A stretch of DNA of 64,000 nt from Chromatiaceae bacterium (lineage in GTDB: Bacteria > Pseudomonadota > Gammaproteobacteria > Chromatiales > Chromatiaceae). The translations under genes were made by a program, and so were the position numbers. This document shows, in pieces, positions 25,527 through 34,808 of the stretch. Each line of letters begins with the position of its first letter. Position 1 is the first letter of the stretch. The notes beneath the pieces are model-generated. The model was not told the origin of the DNA. It saw nothing but the letters and a program-made list of their open reading frames with translations, and made no database searches. The stretch lies in contig JADKCI010000001.1 of NCBI GenBank assembly GCA_016714645.1, forward strand, positions 806,001 to 870,000, in the 5' to 3' direction.

Positions 25527-26480
25527 TCAAAAGGCGGCAAGAAAGGCCGCCACAAAGGCATCGTAGTCGCTGTCGGCCAGCTCGTTGATGCCCGCCGCCG
25601 CCGGACGCCCGCCGCCCCCGAGAAAGCCCCGGCAGAGATCATCCGCCCCCTGGAGCCGGGTGAGGGGCGCCCGGACGCTGATGACGAAGCCGCCCGCCGG
25701 GAGGCGCGTGAGCATGGCATGGGCCTGATCCGGGGCCGCCCGCGCCAGTTCGTTAGCCAGCACACCCCCAGCGCGCCGCGCCCAAGGCACCGCCGGCAAG
25801 AGGTGCAGCCGGTGCCCAGGGTCCTCGAACTCGGGCGCGACGGCCCGCGCCCGGCTCATGTCCTCGTTAAAGCCATCCCGCAGTTGCCCAAAGGCCGGGT
25901 CGATGGCGATGAAATCCAGGGGATTGGCGTAAGGCCGCAGCCGGCGAAAGAGGGCGTCCGGCGGGAAGTGCAGGTCGGCCACCTCGGCGCCATAACCATT
26001 GTAATTCAGATAGATGCCCAGGTCGCGCAGAGCCTCGATCTGGCCGCTGGTCAGGCCCAGGGGCGCGGCGGCGCGGCGCGCGGACTCGTCGAAGTTGTCA
26101 CCAAAGGTGCCCACCACCGCCCAGGCGCGCTGGCTACCGCCCAGATAGTCATCCACCAGCAGGCTGGTACCGCGATCCGGGGTGGTGTCGATGTGGGCCT
26201 CAAGGAGGGGGTGCTCGGGGATCTCGCCAGGGAAGTGGTGATCGAAATAACGCACCCGGGCGCCCGCCGCCAGCAGGCGATCCAGGGCCCGCCGGTTTTT
26301 TTCCAAGGCGATGTCCAGCGCCCAGACCTCATCGCCGGCCTCGGCCGGCACCCGCGCCAGGAGGCCGATATCCCGCTTGACCCCGGTCACCAGGACGGCG
26401 TCACGTGGGTCCTCCAGGCGCAGTTGTTGCAGGGCGCAGAGGCCGTCGGCATCGCCGTTGAAGACATCAAAACAGGTCAT
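25527..26480 (-). CDS. DHH-family phosphoesterase
   Basis: 317 residues. The N-terminal DHH domain starts FDVFNGDADGLCAL, with metal-ligand Asp residues, followed later by YFDHHFPGEIPE, which holds the DHH triplet. The C-terminal DHHA1-like motif is GGGGRPAAAGI. The family includes RecJ-like exonucleases, nanoRNases and cyclic-dinucleotide phosphodiesterases. Length and the DADG start resemble stand-alone cytoplasmic phosphoesterases. It is transcribed away from rlmN. The substrate is unknown; oligoribonucleotide or pAp hydrolysis are family-based options only. Confidence 0.85.
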   Translation of the reverse strand: MTCFDVFNGDADGLCALQQLRLEDPRDAVLVTGVKRDIGLLARVPAEAGDEVWALDIALEKNRRALDRLLAAGARVRYFDHHFPGEIPEHPLLEAHIDTTPDRGTSLLVDDYLGGSQRAWAVVGTFGDNFDESARRAAAPLGLTSGQIEALRDLGIYLNYNGYGAEVADLHFPPDALFRRLRPYANPLDFIAIDPAFGQLRDGFNEDMSRARAVAPEFEDPGHRLHLLPAVPWARRAGGVLANELARAAPDQAHAMLTRLPAGGFVISVRAPLTRLQGADDLCRGFLGGGGRPAAAGINELADSDYDAFVAAFLAAF

Positions 26481-26741
26481 GGGGGAGGGTCCTCGCCGCT
26501 TACCACCGAACGCTGGAGTCTAGCGGCCCGAACTTTATCCGGCAAGGGGGGTATTGGCAGGGTCCCTCAAGGGTCCGGCCCGATTGCCACCCGCCGCCGG
26601 ACTGGTTAAACTTTGGCCGTTACTCCATGGGTTTATTTCCCGTCCGCCCCGCCCTGCTGGACCACCCAGGCCCAGGTATCGGGCGCGGGATTGGCCCTAG
26701 GCCCTCCACTCATAAGCCCAATTCAGACCCTATTGCCACGC

Positions 26742-27899
26742 ATGGCCGTCATTTCCATTCCCTTGACGCATCTTGCCGCTACCCCGCTTCCCGGTGGCCT
26801 GGCGACCGCGCGCCCCAATCTGCTCGATCTGGACTTGAAGGGTTGCGAGGCACTGGTGACGGCTCTGGGCCACAAGGCCTTTAATGGTCGTAACCTCTTC
26901 AAGTGGATCCACAAGCACGGCGTCCTGGATTTCGAGGCCATGACGGACCTGTCCCTTGGGCTGCGGACCCAGCTCCACGACACCACCGAGATCCGCCCGC
27001 CCCGCCTGGCCGAGGAATGGCCCTCCGCCGATGGCACCCGCAAGTGGATGATGGAACTGGCGGATGGCCAGCGGGTAGAGACGGTCCTGATCCCCTTGCT
27101 GATCCCCCAGGAGCGGCGCAACACCCTCTGCGTCTCCTCTCAGGTCGGCTGCGCCCTCAACTGTAGTTTCTGCGCCACGGCGCGGCAGGGCTTCAACCGC
27201 AACCTGACCCCGGGGGAGATCATCGGCCAGGTCTGGCACGCCACGCGCTGGCTCGGGGTGCCGCCCTCCAATGTGGTGCTGATGGGCATGGGCGAGCCCC
27301 TGGCCAATTTCGATAACCTGGTCACCGCCCTTTCCATCATGCAGGACGACCTGGCCTACATGGCCGCCAAGCAGCGGGTGACGGTCAGTACCTCGGGCAT
27401 CGTGCCCAATATCTATCGCCTGGCAGAGGTCAGCGATGTCTCCCTGGCGGTCTCCCTGCACGCCCCCAACGACGCCCTGCGGGACGAGCTGGTACCCATC
27501 AACCGGAAGTACCCCCTGGAGGTGCTGATTCCCGCCTGCCGTAATTATATCGGCGACGAGCGGCGCCGGCGCGTGACCTGGGAATACGTCATGCTCGATG
27601 GCGTCAATGACAGCCCGACCCACGCCAAGCAACTGATTCGCCTGCTGGAGGGAACCCGTTCCAAGGTCAACCTGATTCCCTTCAACCCCTTCCCCGGCAG
27701 CGACTATCGCACCTCGCCCAGCGAGCGCATCCTCGCCTTCCGCGACCGCTTGATCCGCTCTGGGCTCTTTACCACGACTCGCAAGACCCGGGGTGATGAG
27801 ATCTCCGCCGCCTGCGGCCAGTTGGTCGGTCGGGTGCGGGATCGCGGCCGTCGCGCCCCGGTCTCCCCGGTTTGGCCCCTGCCGGTAGGCGCTGCATGA
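26742..27899 (+). CDS. rlmN: dual-specificity rRNA/tRNA adenine-C2 methyltransferase
   Basis: A 385-residue radical SAM enzyme that methylates A2503 of 23S rRNA and A37 of some tRNAs. The [4Fe-4S] ligands are C137, C141 and C144 (CALNCSFC). Other family features are GEPLANFDN and KVNLIPFNPFPG. The C-terminal cysteine that forms the thiyl/covalent intermediate lies in EISAACGQL. ATG 26742 gives MAVISIPLTH and normal length; the longer frame upstream is not conserved in style. Its stop overlaps pilF. It leads the standard rlmN-pilF-rodZ-hisS-yfgM-bamB-der block. Confidence 0.95.
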   Translation: MAVISIPLTHLAATPLPGGLATARPNLLDLDLKGCEALVTALGHKAFNGRNLFKWIHKHGVLDFEAMTDLSLGLRTQLHDTTEIRPPRLAEEWPSADGTRKWMMELADGQRVETVLIPLLIPQERRNTLCVSSQVGCALNCSFCATARQGFNRNLTPGEIIGQVWHATRWLGVPPSNVVLMGMGEPLANFDNLVTALSIMQDDLAYMAAKQRVTVSTSGIVPNIYRLAEVSDVSLAVSLHAPNDALRDELVPINRKYPLEVLIPACRNYIGDERRRRVTWEYVMLDGVNDSPTHAKQLIRLLEGTRSKVNLIPFNPFPGSDYRTSPSERILAFRDRLIRSGLFTTTRKTRGDEISAACGQLVGRVRDRGRRAPVSPVWPLPVGAA

Positions 27900-28636
27900 A
27901 GCGGTCGCGCGGCTGGGTGGCCCTGGCCATGAGCCTCCTCCTGGCTGCTTGCGGGGGTGACAAGGGGGTTAAATCCGATGCGTCCCAGCCTGACCCGGGT
28001 GAACTCTACGTCCAGATCGCCGCCGAGTATTACCGGCTGGGCGAAATCGAGCCGGCCCTCAAGAATGCCCAGAAGGCCCTGGAGCAAGACCCCAATAATG
28101 CCCAGGCCCACAATGTCATCGCCACCATCTACCAGCAGTTGAAGCAGCCGGACCTGGCGGAACAGCATTTCCGGACCGCACTGGGCCTGGCCCCGAATGA
28201 TCCCTATCTGCTGATGGCGTGGGGTAACTTCCTCTGCGACCGAGGCGATTACGCCGGTGCGGCGGCCCAGTACCAGCAGGCCCTGGCCAACCCCCTCTTT
28301 AATGCCCCCTGGATGGCCGAGACCCGTGCCGGCATCTGCGCCCGCCGCGCCGGCCAGGCCGGGGTCGCGGAGCAGGCCCTGCGCCGCGCCCTCTCCGCCA
28401 ACTCTGGCTACGCCCCGGCCCTGATCGAGATGGCGGAATTGGAGCATGCCCAGGGTCGCAACCCCTCCGCCAAGTCTTATTTGGAGCGCTATCTCGCGGC
28501 GGGCGGGCGCGGCCCCAAGGCCCTGCTGTTGGGGGTGCGAATCGAGCGCGCCCTGGGCGCGCGTCCGGCCGCCAGCCGGTATGAGAAGTTGCTGCGCGAA
28601 AATTATCCGGATGCTCCGGAAGTTCAATCCCTTTGA
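27896..28636 (+). CDS. pilF: type IV pilus biogenesis/stability lipoprotein PilW/PilF
   Basis: 246 residues. A lipoprotein signal ends at LLLAAC, so Cys19 is probably lipidated and the protein outer-membrane anchored. Tetratricopeptide repeats follow (for example YYRLGEIEPALKNAQKALEQ, then QQLKQPDLAEQHFRTALGLA). PilF helps the secretin PilQ assemble. ATG 27896 overlaps the rlmN stop by 4 bp. Gene order supports the name. No other pilus gene is in the window. Confidence 0.9.
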   Translation: MKRSRGWVALAMSLLLAACGGDKGVKSDASQPDPGELYVQIAAEYYRLGEIEPALKNAQKALEQDPNNAQAHNVIATIYQQLKQPDLAEQHFRTALGLAPNDPYLLMAWGNFLCDRGDYAGAAAQYQQALANPLFNAPWMAETRAGICARRAGQAGVAEQALRRALSANSGYAPALIEMAELEHAQGRNPSAKSYLERYLAAGGRGPKALLLGVRIERALGARPAASRYEKLLRENYPDAPEVQSL

Positions 28637-28641
28637 GAGCC

Positions 28642-29655
28642 ATGATGACTGATCGATCCGAACCAGGCCCCGACGAGGATGCGGTCGAGGCAACCGGGGC
28701 CGAACCCGCCCCAGGCCCTGGCCAACGTCTGCGCCAGGCCCGCCTGCGGCGGGGTCTCGACCTCACCCAGGTAGCCCGGGACTTGCGCCTGACACCGGAA
28801 CGGGTCAAGGCCATTGAGAACGAGGATTACCCGCGACTGCCGGGTGCGGTCTTCGTCGTCGGCTACGTCAAGTCCTATGCCCGCCTGCTGGACCTGGACC
28901 CGGAGGCCTTGGGGGAGGCCTATCGCGCCGCCCTCACGCCGCCGGCGCGCAAACCCACCGCGCCCCCCGTCGCGCCGGAGCGCCAGGCAAGCCGGCCCTC
29001 AACCGAGCCCTCAAGCCGGTCCTCGAAACCCCGAGCTAACGAATCCCTCTGGGCAGGCATCACGGCCCTGCTTCTCGTTCTCATTCTGGCGCTGGCCTGG
29101 TGGTTGCAAAGATCCGCGGTTCAGGCCACGACCAGCCCCCCAGTGGCGGAAAAGCCGGTTCCGGATGGCCTGACCCAGCCCCAGGCTCGGGTGGACGAGG
29201 CCGCCGAGGATGAAGCCGGCGCGGATACCTCCCTGGACGAGTCCTCGATGGAGCCCCTGGACGAGCCGCAGGAGGAGGAAACGGCGGTGATCGAGGAAGA
29301 GGCGGGCGCGGCCGCTAACGCACCTAAGAAAGACCTCCCGGCGGCCCCCGCCGCCAGTCCGTCCCGAAGCCCGCCCGAGGCTGACGTGGCCCAGGTCGTG
29401 GAAAAGCTCGACGTGGTGATCTCCTTTACCGGGCCCACCTCCGTGGACATCCGCGACAGCACCATGAATTACGGCCTGATTGGCGAAATGGACCAGGGCG
29501 ACCAGCATTTGCTGGGGGGCAAGCCGCCCTATTCCCTGATTATTGGCAATGCCGCCGCGACCCGCATCCAGGTCGGTGGTCAGCCCTTCGACTTTCAATC
29601 CGTGGTGCGCGGCAATGTCGCCCGCTTCATTCTGGACCCGGCTCCCAAGCCCTGA
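28642..29655 (+). CDS. rodZ: RodZ-like cell-shape protein (HTH plus DUF4115)
   Basis: About 337 residues. An N-terminal cytoplasmic helix-turn-helix (LRQARLRRGLDLTQVARDLR, then a helix leading to GYVKSYARLL) is followed by one membrane helix (about residues 135-155, ITALLLVLILALAWW). A long acidic Pro/Glu-rich periplasmic linker leads to a C-terminal DUF4115 beta domain. RodZ links MreB to the elongation machinery. Starts at ATG 28642 or 28645 are both possible, and an in-frame TTG at 28633 is less likely. The usual downstream ispG is absent here, and hisS follows 6 bp later. Confidence 0.88.
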   Translation: MMTDRSEPGPDEDAVEATGAEPAPGPGQRLRQARLRRGLDLTQVARDLRLTPERVKAIENEDYPRLPGAVFVVGYVKSYARLLDLDPEALGEAYRAALTPPARKPTAPPVAPERQASRPSTEPSSRSSKPRANESLWAGITALLLVLILALAWWLQRSAVQATTSPPVAEKPVPDGLTQPQARVDEAAEDEAGADTSLDESSMEPLDEPQEEETAVIEEEAGAAANAPKKDLPAAPAASPSRSPPEADVAQVVEKLDVVISFTGPTSVDIRDSTMNYGLIGEMDQGDQHLLGGKPPYSLIIGNAAATRIQVGGQPFDFQSVVRGNVARFILDPAPKP

Positions 29656-29661
29656 ATTCGC

Positions 29662-30942
29662 ATGGCAAAAAATATCCAGGCCATTCGTGGCATGCACGAC
29701 CTCCTGCCCGACCGCATCGGCCTCTGGCAGCGGTTGGAGGATGGCGCCCGCCAGGTGCTGGAATCCTATGGCTACAGCGAGATCCGCACCCCCCTGGTGG
29801 AGGTGACGGAGCTGTTCAAGCGCTCCATCGGCGAGGTCACCGACATCGTCGAGAAGGAGATGTACTCCTTTCCGGACCGCAATGGCGACAGCCTCAGCCT
29901 GCGCCCGGAGGGCACGGCGAGTTGCGTGCGCGCCGCCATCGAGAATGGCCTCCTCGACCAGTCGCGCCGCCTCTGGTATCGCGGTCCCATGTTCCGCCAC
30001 GAGCGGCCCCAGAAGGGTCGCTATCGCCAGTTCCACCAGATCGGCGTCGAGGTCTTCGGCCTGGAGGGGCCGGACATCGATCAGGAGGTCCTCTTCCTGA
30101 CCCACCGCATCTGGCGGACCCTGGGCCTGGACGGGCTGCGCCTGGAGATCAACAGCCTGGGCGAGGGCGAGGAGCGGGCGGCCTATCGCGCCGAGCTGAT
30201 CTCCTACCTGCGCGCCTATGCCGAGGACCTGGACGAGGACAGTCTGCGCCGCCTGGAGACCAATCCCCTGCGGGTGCTGGATTCCAAGAATCCGGACCTG
30301 AGGGCCGTCATCGCCGGCGCCCCCGTCATCCTCGATCATCTCGGGGAGGCGTCCCGGCTGCATTTCGAGCAGTTTCGCGCCGGGCTTGATGCCGCTGGCA
30401 TCCCCTATCAGGTGAATCCGCGTCTGGTGCGCGGTCTGGATTACTATAACCGCACCGTCTTCGAGTGGATCACCGATGACCTGGGGGCCCAGGGCACGGT
30501 CTGCGCCGGGGGGCGCTACGACGGTCTGGTCGCCCAACTCGGCGGCCGCCATACCCCGGCGGTGGGCTTCGCCATGGGGCTGGAGCGCCTGGTGTCCCTC
30601 ATGGAGGCCCGGTTGCAGGCCGGGGAGGTGACCGCCGATCCCAACGCCCTCGACGCCTATCTGGTCGCCGTCGGCGCGGCCGCCCAGGGTGCCGCCCCGG
30701 CCTTGGGGGAACGCCTGCGCGACGCCACTCCCGGCCTCCGCTTGCAATGCCATTGCGGCGGCGGCAGCTTCAAGAGCCAGTTCAAGAAGGCGGACCGCAG
30801 TGGCGCCCGCTATGCCCTGGTCCTGGGCGAGGGCGAACTGGAGCGCGGCGTCCTCGGCGTCAAACCCCTGCGCGAGGAAGGCGAGCAGCGCGACCTGACC
30901 TACGAGGCGCTGGGCCCCTTCCTGCTGGCGGGGCGGCACTGA
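29662..30942 (+). CDS. hisS: histidyl-tRNA synthetase
   Basis: A 426-residue class II synthetase. Motif 2 reads WYRGPMFRHERPQKGRYRQF, motif 3 ends GFAMGLERLV, and the histidine-specific loops RGLDYYNRTVFEW and GGRYDGLV are present. A C-terminal anticodon-binding domain follows. Normal length, no damage. The ATG is 6 bp after rodZ with no strong ribosome site, so translation may be coupled to rodZ. Confidence 0.97.
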   Translation: MAKNIQAIRGMHDLLPDRIGLWQRLEDGARQVLESYGYSEIRTPLVEVTELFKRSIGEVTDIVEKEMYSFPDRNGDSLSLRPEGTASCVRAAIENGLLDQSRRLWYRGPMFRHERPQKGRYRQFHQIGVEVFGLEGPDIDQEVLFLTHRIWRTLGLDGLRLEINSLGEGEERAAYRAELISYLRAYAEDLDEDSLRRLETNPLRVLDSKNPDLRAVIAGAPVILDHLGEASRLHFEQFRAGLDAAGIPYQVNPRLVRGLDYYNRTVFEWITDDLGAQGTVCAGGRYDGLVAQLGGRHTPAVGFAMGLERLVSLMEARLQAGEVTADPNALDAYLVAVGAAAQGAAPALGERLRDATPGLRLQCHCGGGSFKSQFKKADRSGARYALVLGEGELERGVLGVKPLREEGEQRDLTYEALGPFLLAGRH

Positions 30943-31064
30943 TACCCCCTGCCGAGCGCGGGGCCGCTGCTGCTCCGGCCCGGCGGGCAACGGTGAGCGA
31001 CCCCGGACCCAAATCGCGCCGATGACAAACCGAATTTTTGAAGTTAATCAATGAGGTAAGCGGA

Positions 31065-31694
31065 TTGAACGCCTACGAAACCGACGAAGAAAAAGTTGAG
31101 GCCATCAAGGGCTGGTGGAAGGAAAATGGGATCTCGGTGGTCGGTGGCCTGGCCATTGGCCTGGCGGCCGTCTTTGGCTGGCGGGCTTGGGTGGATCACC
31201 AGGAGGGTATGGCCCAGCAGGCCTCCTCGGCCTTCGAACAGCTCGTCGCCACCGTCGAGGCGGGTAATGCCGCGGCCGCCCGGACCCAGGCCGCCCTCCT
31301 GCTGGAGAAGCATGGGGAAACCCCCTATGGCGCCCTGGCCAACCTGATGCTGGCCCGGGTGGAGATGGTTACGAAACAGCCCGAGGCGGCCCGCAAGGCC
31401 CTGGAACAGGCCATGGCCAAGGCCCCCGATCCGGGTCTGGCCCGGGTCGCCGCCCTGCGCTTGGTCCGCTTGCTCATGGCCCAGGGTGACCTGGAGGCCG
31501 CCGCGACCCTGATCGCCCAACAAGACCAGGGGACGGCCTTCAAGGGCGACTTCGCCGCCCTGCGGGGCGATCTGGCCCTGGCGGCTGGCCGCGCCGCCGA
31601 GGCCCGCGCCGCCTATGACCAGGCCATCGCCCTGGGCGCCGCCAATGCGGCCCTGTTGCAACTCAAAGTCGAAAACCTGCCGCCCGCCACTTGA
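31065..31694 (+). CDS. yfgM: YfgM-like membrane-anchored TPR protein, TTG start
   Basis: 209 residues. The N-terminus NAYETDEEKVEAIKGWWKEN followed by a transmembrane helix (GGLAIGLAAVFGWRAW) is the hallmark of YfgM, an ancillary protein of the SecYEG/PpiD export site. Periplasmic TPR-like helices follow. I choose TTG 31065 because GAGGT lies 8-10 bp upstream and the protein then begins as family members do. The TTG at 31038 would add nine unlikely residues. Between hisS and bamB this is the expected gene. Confidence 0.88.
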   Translation: MNAYETDEEKVEAIKGWWKENGISVVGGLAIGLAAVFGWRAWVDHQEGMAQQASSAFEQLVATVEAGNAAAARTQAALLLEKHGETPYGALANLMLARVEMVTKQPEAARKALEQAMAKAPDPGLARVAALRLVRLLMAQGDLEAAATLIAQQDQGTAFKGDFAALRGDLALAAGRAAEARAAYDQAIALGAANAALLQLKVENLPPAT

Positions 31695-31731
31695 CCGGCG
31701 CCCGGCCCCACACCCGCCAGGGGATAGGCCC

Positions 31732-32964
31732 ATGAGACCCATGCTCCGCTTCGCGCCCGCTCTGCTCGCTCTCGCGTTCCTGAGCGGTTGTAGCTATATC
31801 CCCTGGTTGGCGGGGGAGGTGGACCCGCGCCCACCCACGGAATTGACCGCCGGTACGGCGGACGCTGGCTTAACCAGCCTCTGGTCCGTCAGCACCGGCA
31901 AGGGCACGGAGGGTCGTCGCCTGAGCCTGACCCCCGCCCTCCAGGATGGCCGCCTCTACGTCGCGGACGCCAAGGGCCTGGTCATGGCGGTGAACGCCGC
32001 CGATGGTCGTCCACTCTGGCAGCGTGAAACCGGCCTGGCCCTGAGTGGTGGCCCGGAGGTGGCGGGCACCCGGCTGGTCGTGGGTTCCACCAATGGCGAA
32101 CTCATCGCCCTCTCGACCACGGATGGCACCGAGCTGTGGCGGACCCAGGTGGGCAGCGAAATCCTCTCGGTCCCCCGGTTCGCCGGCGATCTGGTGGTGC
32201 TGCACACCCTTAACGACAGTGTCTTCGGCTTCGATGCCGCCAAGGGCGAGAAGCTCTGGAACTATGATTTTCAGGCTCCGACCCTGACCCTGCGCGGCAG
32301 CAGTACCCCCCTGATCGTGGGCAAGTATGCCGTCGTCGGCGTCTCCGGTGGTCGCCTGGCCAAGATCGAGCTGGCCTCGGGCCTGCCGGAGTGGATCACC
32401 ACCGTGACCCCGCCGCGGGGCCGCTCCGAGCTGGAGCGCATCGCCGACCTCAACGCCACCCCCCTGGTGGTCGGTGAGACTCTCTACGTCGCGGCCTACA
32501 ACGGTGACCTGGCGGCCCTGGATCTGACCAGCGGCGCCGTCCTCTGGCGCCGCGCCCTCTCTTCCTACGCCGGCCTGACGGAGGCGGATGGGACCCTCTA
32601 CGTGACCGACTCCAACGACCTGGTCTGGGCCGCCAAGCCCGGGGACGGCGCCGGTATCTGGAAGCAGGAGGCCCTGCGCTACCGCAACCTGACCGCCCCG
32701 GCCGTGGTGGGTAACAGCCTGGTGGTGGGTGATCTGGAGGGCTATGTCCACCTGCTGGCCCGGAACGATGGCCGCATCCTGGGCCGGCAGCGCGTGGCCA
32801 AGGGCAGCATCCAGGCCCAGCCCCTGGTCGCTGGAGGGCGCGTCTTCGTCCTCGGCGCCGATGGCACCCTCGCCGCCCTCTCGCTCGGCGCCGTGTCCCC
32901 GGCCACGACCCAGTCACCCACCCCGATGCCGACCGCGACCAAGACGCCAACCCCTGCGTTCTGA
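31732..32964 (+). CDS. bamB: outer membrane assembly lipoprotein BamB
   Basis: 410 residues. A lipoprotein signal ends at AFLSGC, giving a lipidated Cys near residue 20. The mature part is a PQQ-type eight-bladed beta-propeller with repeated segments such as DGRLYVADAKGLVMAVNAADG and ETLYVAAYNGDLAALDLTSG. BamB is part of the BAM complex that inserts outer-membrane beta-barrels. ATG 31732 with a nearby AGGGGA site is chosen over the out-of-place longer frame. A Thr/Pro-rich tail at the C-terminus is a minor oddity. Confidence 0.93.
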   Translation: MRPMLRFAPALLALAFLSGCSYIPWLAGEVDPRPPTELTAGTADAGLTSLWSVSTGKGTEGRRLSLTPALQDGRLYVADAKGLVMAVNAADGRPLWQRETGLALSGGPEVAGTRLVVGSTNGELIALSTTDGTELWRTQVGSEILSVPRFAGDLVVLHTLNDSVFGFDAAKGEKLWNYDFQAPTLTLRGSSTPLIVGKYAVVGVSGGRLAKIELASGLPEWITTVTPPRGRSELERIADLNATPLVVGETLYVAAYNGDLAALDLTSGAVLWRRALSSYAGLTEADGTLYVTDSNDLVWAAKPGDGAGIWKQEALRYRNLTAPAVVGNSLVVGDLEGYVHLLARNDGRILGRQRVAKGSIQAQPLVAGGRVFVLGADGTLAALSLGAVSPATTQSPTPMPTATKTPTPAF

Positions 32965-33031
32965 TCCCGACCCGTCCGTTTCGACCCTGGCCGCGCCCGG
33001 CGCGGCCCTCCCTCAGCGCCCAAGGCCCCTC

Positions 33032-34432
33032 ATGCTTCCCGTTTTCACCATCATCGGCCGGCCCAATGTCGGCAAATCGACCCTCTTCAATCGGCTGACC
33101 CGGACGCGCGACGCCCTGGTGGCCGACTTCCCGGGTCTCACCCGTGATCGTCAATACGGCGTTGGCCGCCTGGGGCCCGGCCCCTACATCATCGTGGATA
33201 CCGGGGGCCTCAGCGGCGCCAAGGAGGGGATCGAGAGCCTGATGGACCGGCAGGTCGCCCTGGCCATCGAGGAGGCGGACCAGCTGCTGTTCATGGTCGA
33301 TGCCCGCGAGGGCTGCGGCCCCACGGACCTGGATATCGCCGCGCGCCTGCGCCGCACCGGCAAACCCGTCACCCTGGTCGTCAACAAGACGGATCGGCTG
33401 GAACCCGAGATGGCGACGGTGGATTTCCACCAGCTCGGCCTGGGGGAGCCCGTGGCCATCGCCGCCGTCCAGGGCCGGGGGGTCGGCAGCCTGATGCACC
33501 GGGTCTTCGCCAGCTTGCCCGAGAGCCTGGAGGAGCCCGGGGAGGGGGCGGACGAGGAGGCGGGCACCAAGGTCGCCGTGGTGGGTCGCCCCAATGCCGG
33601 TAAATCGACCCTCATCAACCGCATCCTCGGCGAGGAACGGGTCGTGGCCTGCGCCCAGCCCGGCACCACCCGGGACAGCATCTTTATCCCCTTCAGCCTC
33701 GGCGATCGCCGCTACACCCTGATCGACACCGCCGGCATGCGGCGCCGCGCCAAGGTGCATGACTTCATTGAAAAATTCAGCGCCATCAAGACCCTCCAGG
33801 CCATCGAGGCCAGCAACGTGGTGATCCTGATGCTGGATGCCCACCAGGGCATCGGGGAGCATGATGCCACCCTGGCCAGCCAGGTGGTCGAGAGCGGCCG
33901 GGCCCTGGTGGTGGCCGTCAACAAGTGGGATGGGCTGACCAAGGAGGCACGGGAGGCCATTCGCGAGAACTTCACGCGCAAGCTGGGCTTCCTGGATTTC
34001 GCCGCCGTCCATTACATCTCCGCCCTCCACGGCAGCGGGGTCGGCCTGCTCCTGGACGAGGTGGACCGGGTCTTCGCCAATGCCGTGCGGCACCTGCCGA
34101 CCCCGGAGCTGACCCGCCTGCTCATGGACCTCGTTCAGGAACATCAGCCGCCCTTGGTCAATGGTCGCCGCATCAAGCTGCGTTACGCCCACCAGGGGGG
34201 CCGTAATCCCCCCATCATTGTCATCCACGGCAAGCAGACCGAGGCCCTGCCGGATAGCTACCGCCGCTACCTCATCAATCGCTTCCGCCAGATCCTGAAA
34301 CTGCACGGCACCCCTCTGCGGCTCGAATTGCGCACCGGGGAGAATCCCTACGAGGGTCGCCATACTCCCCCGACCCCCCAGCAGGTCAAGCAGCGGCAGC
34401 GACTGAAGAAATTCGTTAAGCGTAAAAGCTGA
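33032..34432 (+). CDS. der: double-GTPase ribosome assembly factor Der (EngA)
   Basis: 466 residues with two GTPase domains and a KH-like C-terminal domain. G1 motifs are GRPNVGKST near the N-terminus and GRPNAGKST in the second domain. G3 motifs are DTGG and DTAGM, and G4 motifs are NKTD and NKWD. The C-terminus is Lys-rich (RLKKFVKRKS), as usual for this family. ATG 33032 gives the canonical MLPVFTIIGRPNVGKS. Last gene of the rlmN-der block. No strong terminator follows. Confidence 0.97.
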   Translation: MLPVFTIIGRPNVGKSTLFNRLTRTRDALVADFPGLTRDRQYGVGRLGPGPYIIVDTGGLSGAKEGIESLMDRQVALAIEEADQLLFMVDAREGCGPTDLDIAARLRRTGKPVTLVVNKTDRLEPEMATVDFHQLGLGEPVAIAAVQGRGVGSLMHRVFASLPESLEEPGEGADEEAGTKVAVVGRPNAGKSTLINRILGEERVVACAQPGTTRDSIFIPFSLGDRRYTLIDTAGMRRRAKVHDFIEKFSAIKTLQAIEASNVVILMLDAHQGIGEHDATLASQVVESGRALVVAVNKWDGLTKEAREAIRENFTRKLGFLDFAAVHYISALHGSGVGLLLDEVDRVFANAVRHLPTPELTRLLMDLVQEHQPPLVNGRRIKLRYAHQGGRNPPIIVIHGKQTEALPDSYRRYLINRFRQILKLHGTPLRLELRTGENPYEGRHTPPTPQQVKQRQRLKKFVKRKS

Positions 34433-34475
34433 TCCCGGCTTGGATTTTTCATCAATCCCCCTGTTGTCAGCCATG

Positions 34476-34504
34476 TTGGCAGACCCCTTAACAGGTGCTA
34501 TTGT
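34476..34504 (+). promoter_or_regulatory. candidate promoter of the Phd/ParE-type module
   Basis: TTGGCA (34476-34481), a 17-bp spacer and TATTGT (34499-34504) stand 31 bp before the antitoxin start. An AGAGGT ribosome site follows. Confidence 0.5.
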
Positions 34505-34534
34505 CCGGCCAAACCAGCCCAGAGGTAGCCGACC

Positions 34535-34804
34535 ATGAGCGTGAAATTCTCCGAAGACGTGGTCCCGCTGACCGACCTCAAGGTCAACCCCGGTCGCGTG
34601 GTCAGACAGGCGGTAGAGGCCCATCGGCCCGTGCTGCTCACCCGCCGAGGCCGCGGGGTCGCCGTCATGCAGTCCGTGTCTGATTTCGAGGAGGCCGCGG
34701 AGGAGCGCGCCTTCATGCGCGCGGTGATCGTTGGCATGGCCGACCTGGATGCCGGCCGCGAGGTCTCCCTCGCCGAAGCCAAGGCCAGATTCGGCTTGGC
34801 TTGA
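34535..34804 (+). CDS. Phd/YefM-family antitoxin
   Basis: 89 residues. The N-terminal part (VVPLTDLKVNPGRVVRQAVE, then PVLLTRRGRGVAVMQSVSDF) is the Phd/YefM DNA-binding fold. The C-terminal helical segment (DLDAGREVSLAEAKARFGLA) is the toxin-neutralising tail. It is intact and has its own promoter and ribosome site. The partner toxin starts 4 bp later but is frameshifted, so this is now probably an antitoxin without an active toxin. Confidence 0.88.
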   Translation: MSVKFSEDVVPLTDLKVNPGRVVRQAVEAHRPVLLTRRGRGVAVMQSVSDFEEAAEERAFMRAVIVGMADLDAGREVSLAEAKARFGLA

Positions 34805-34808
34805 GGGC

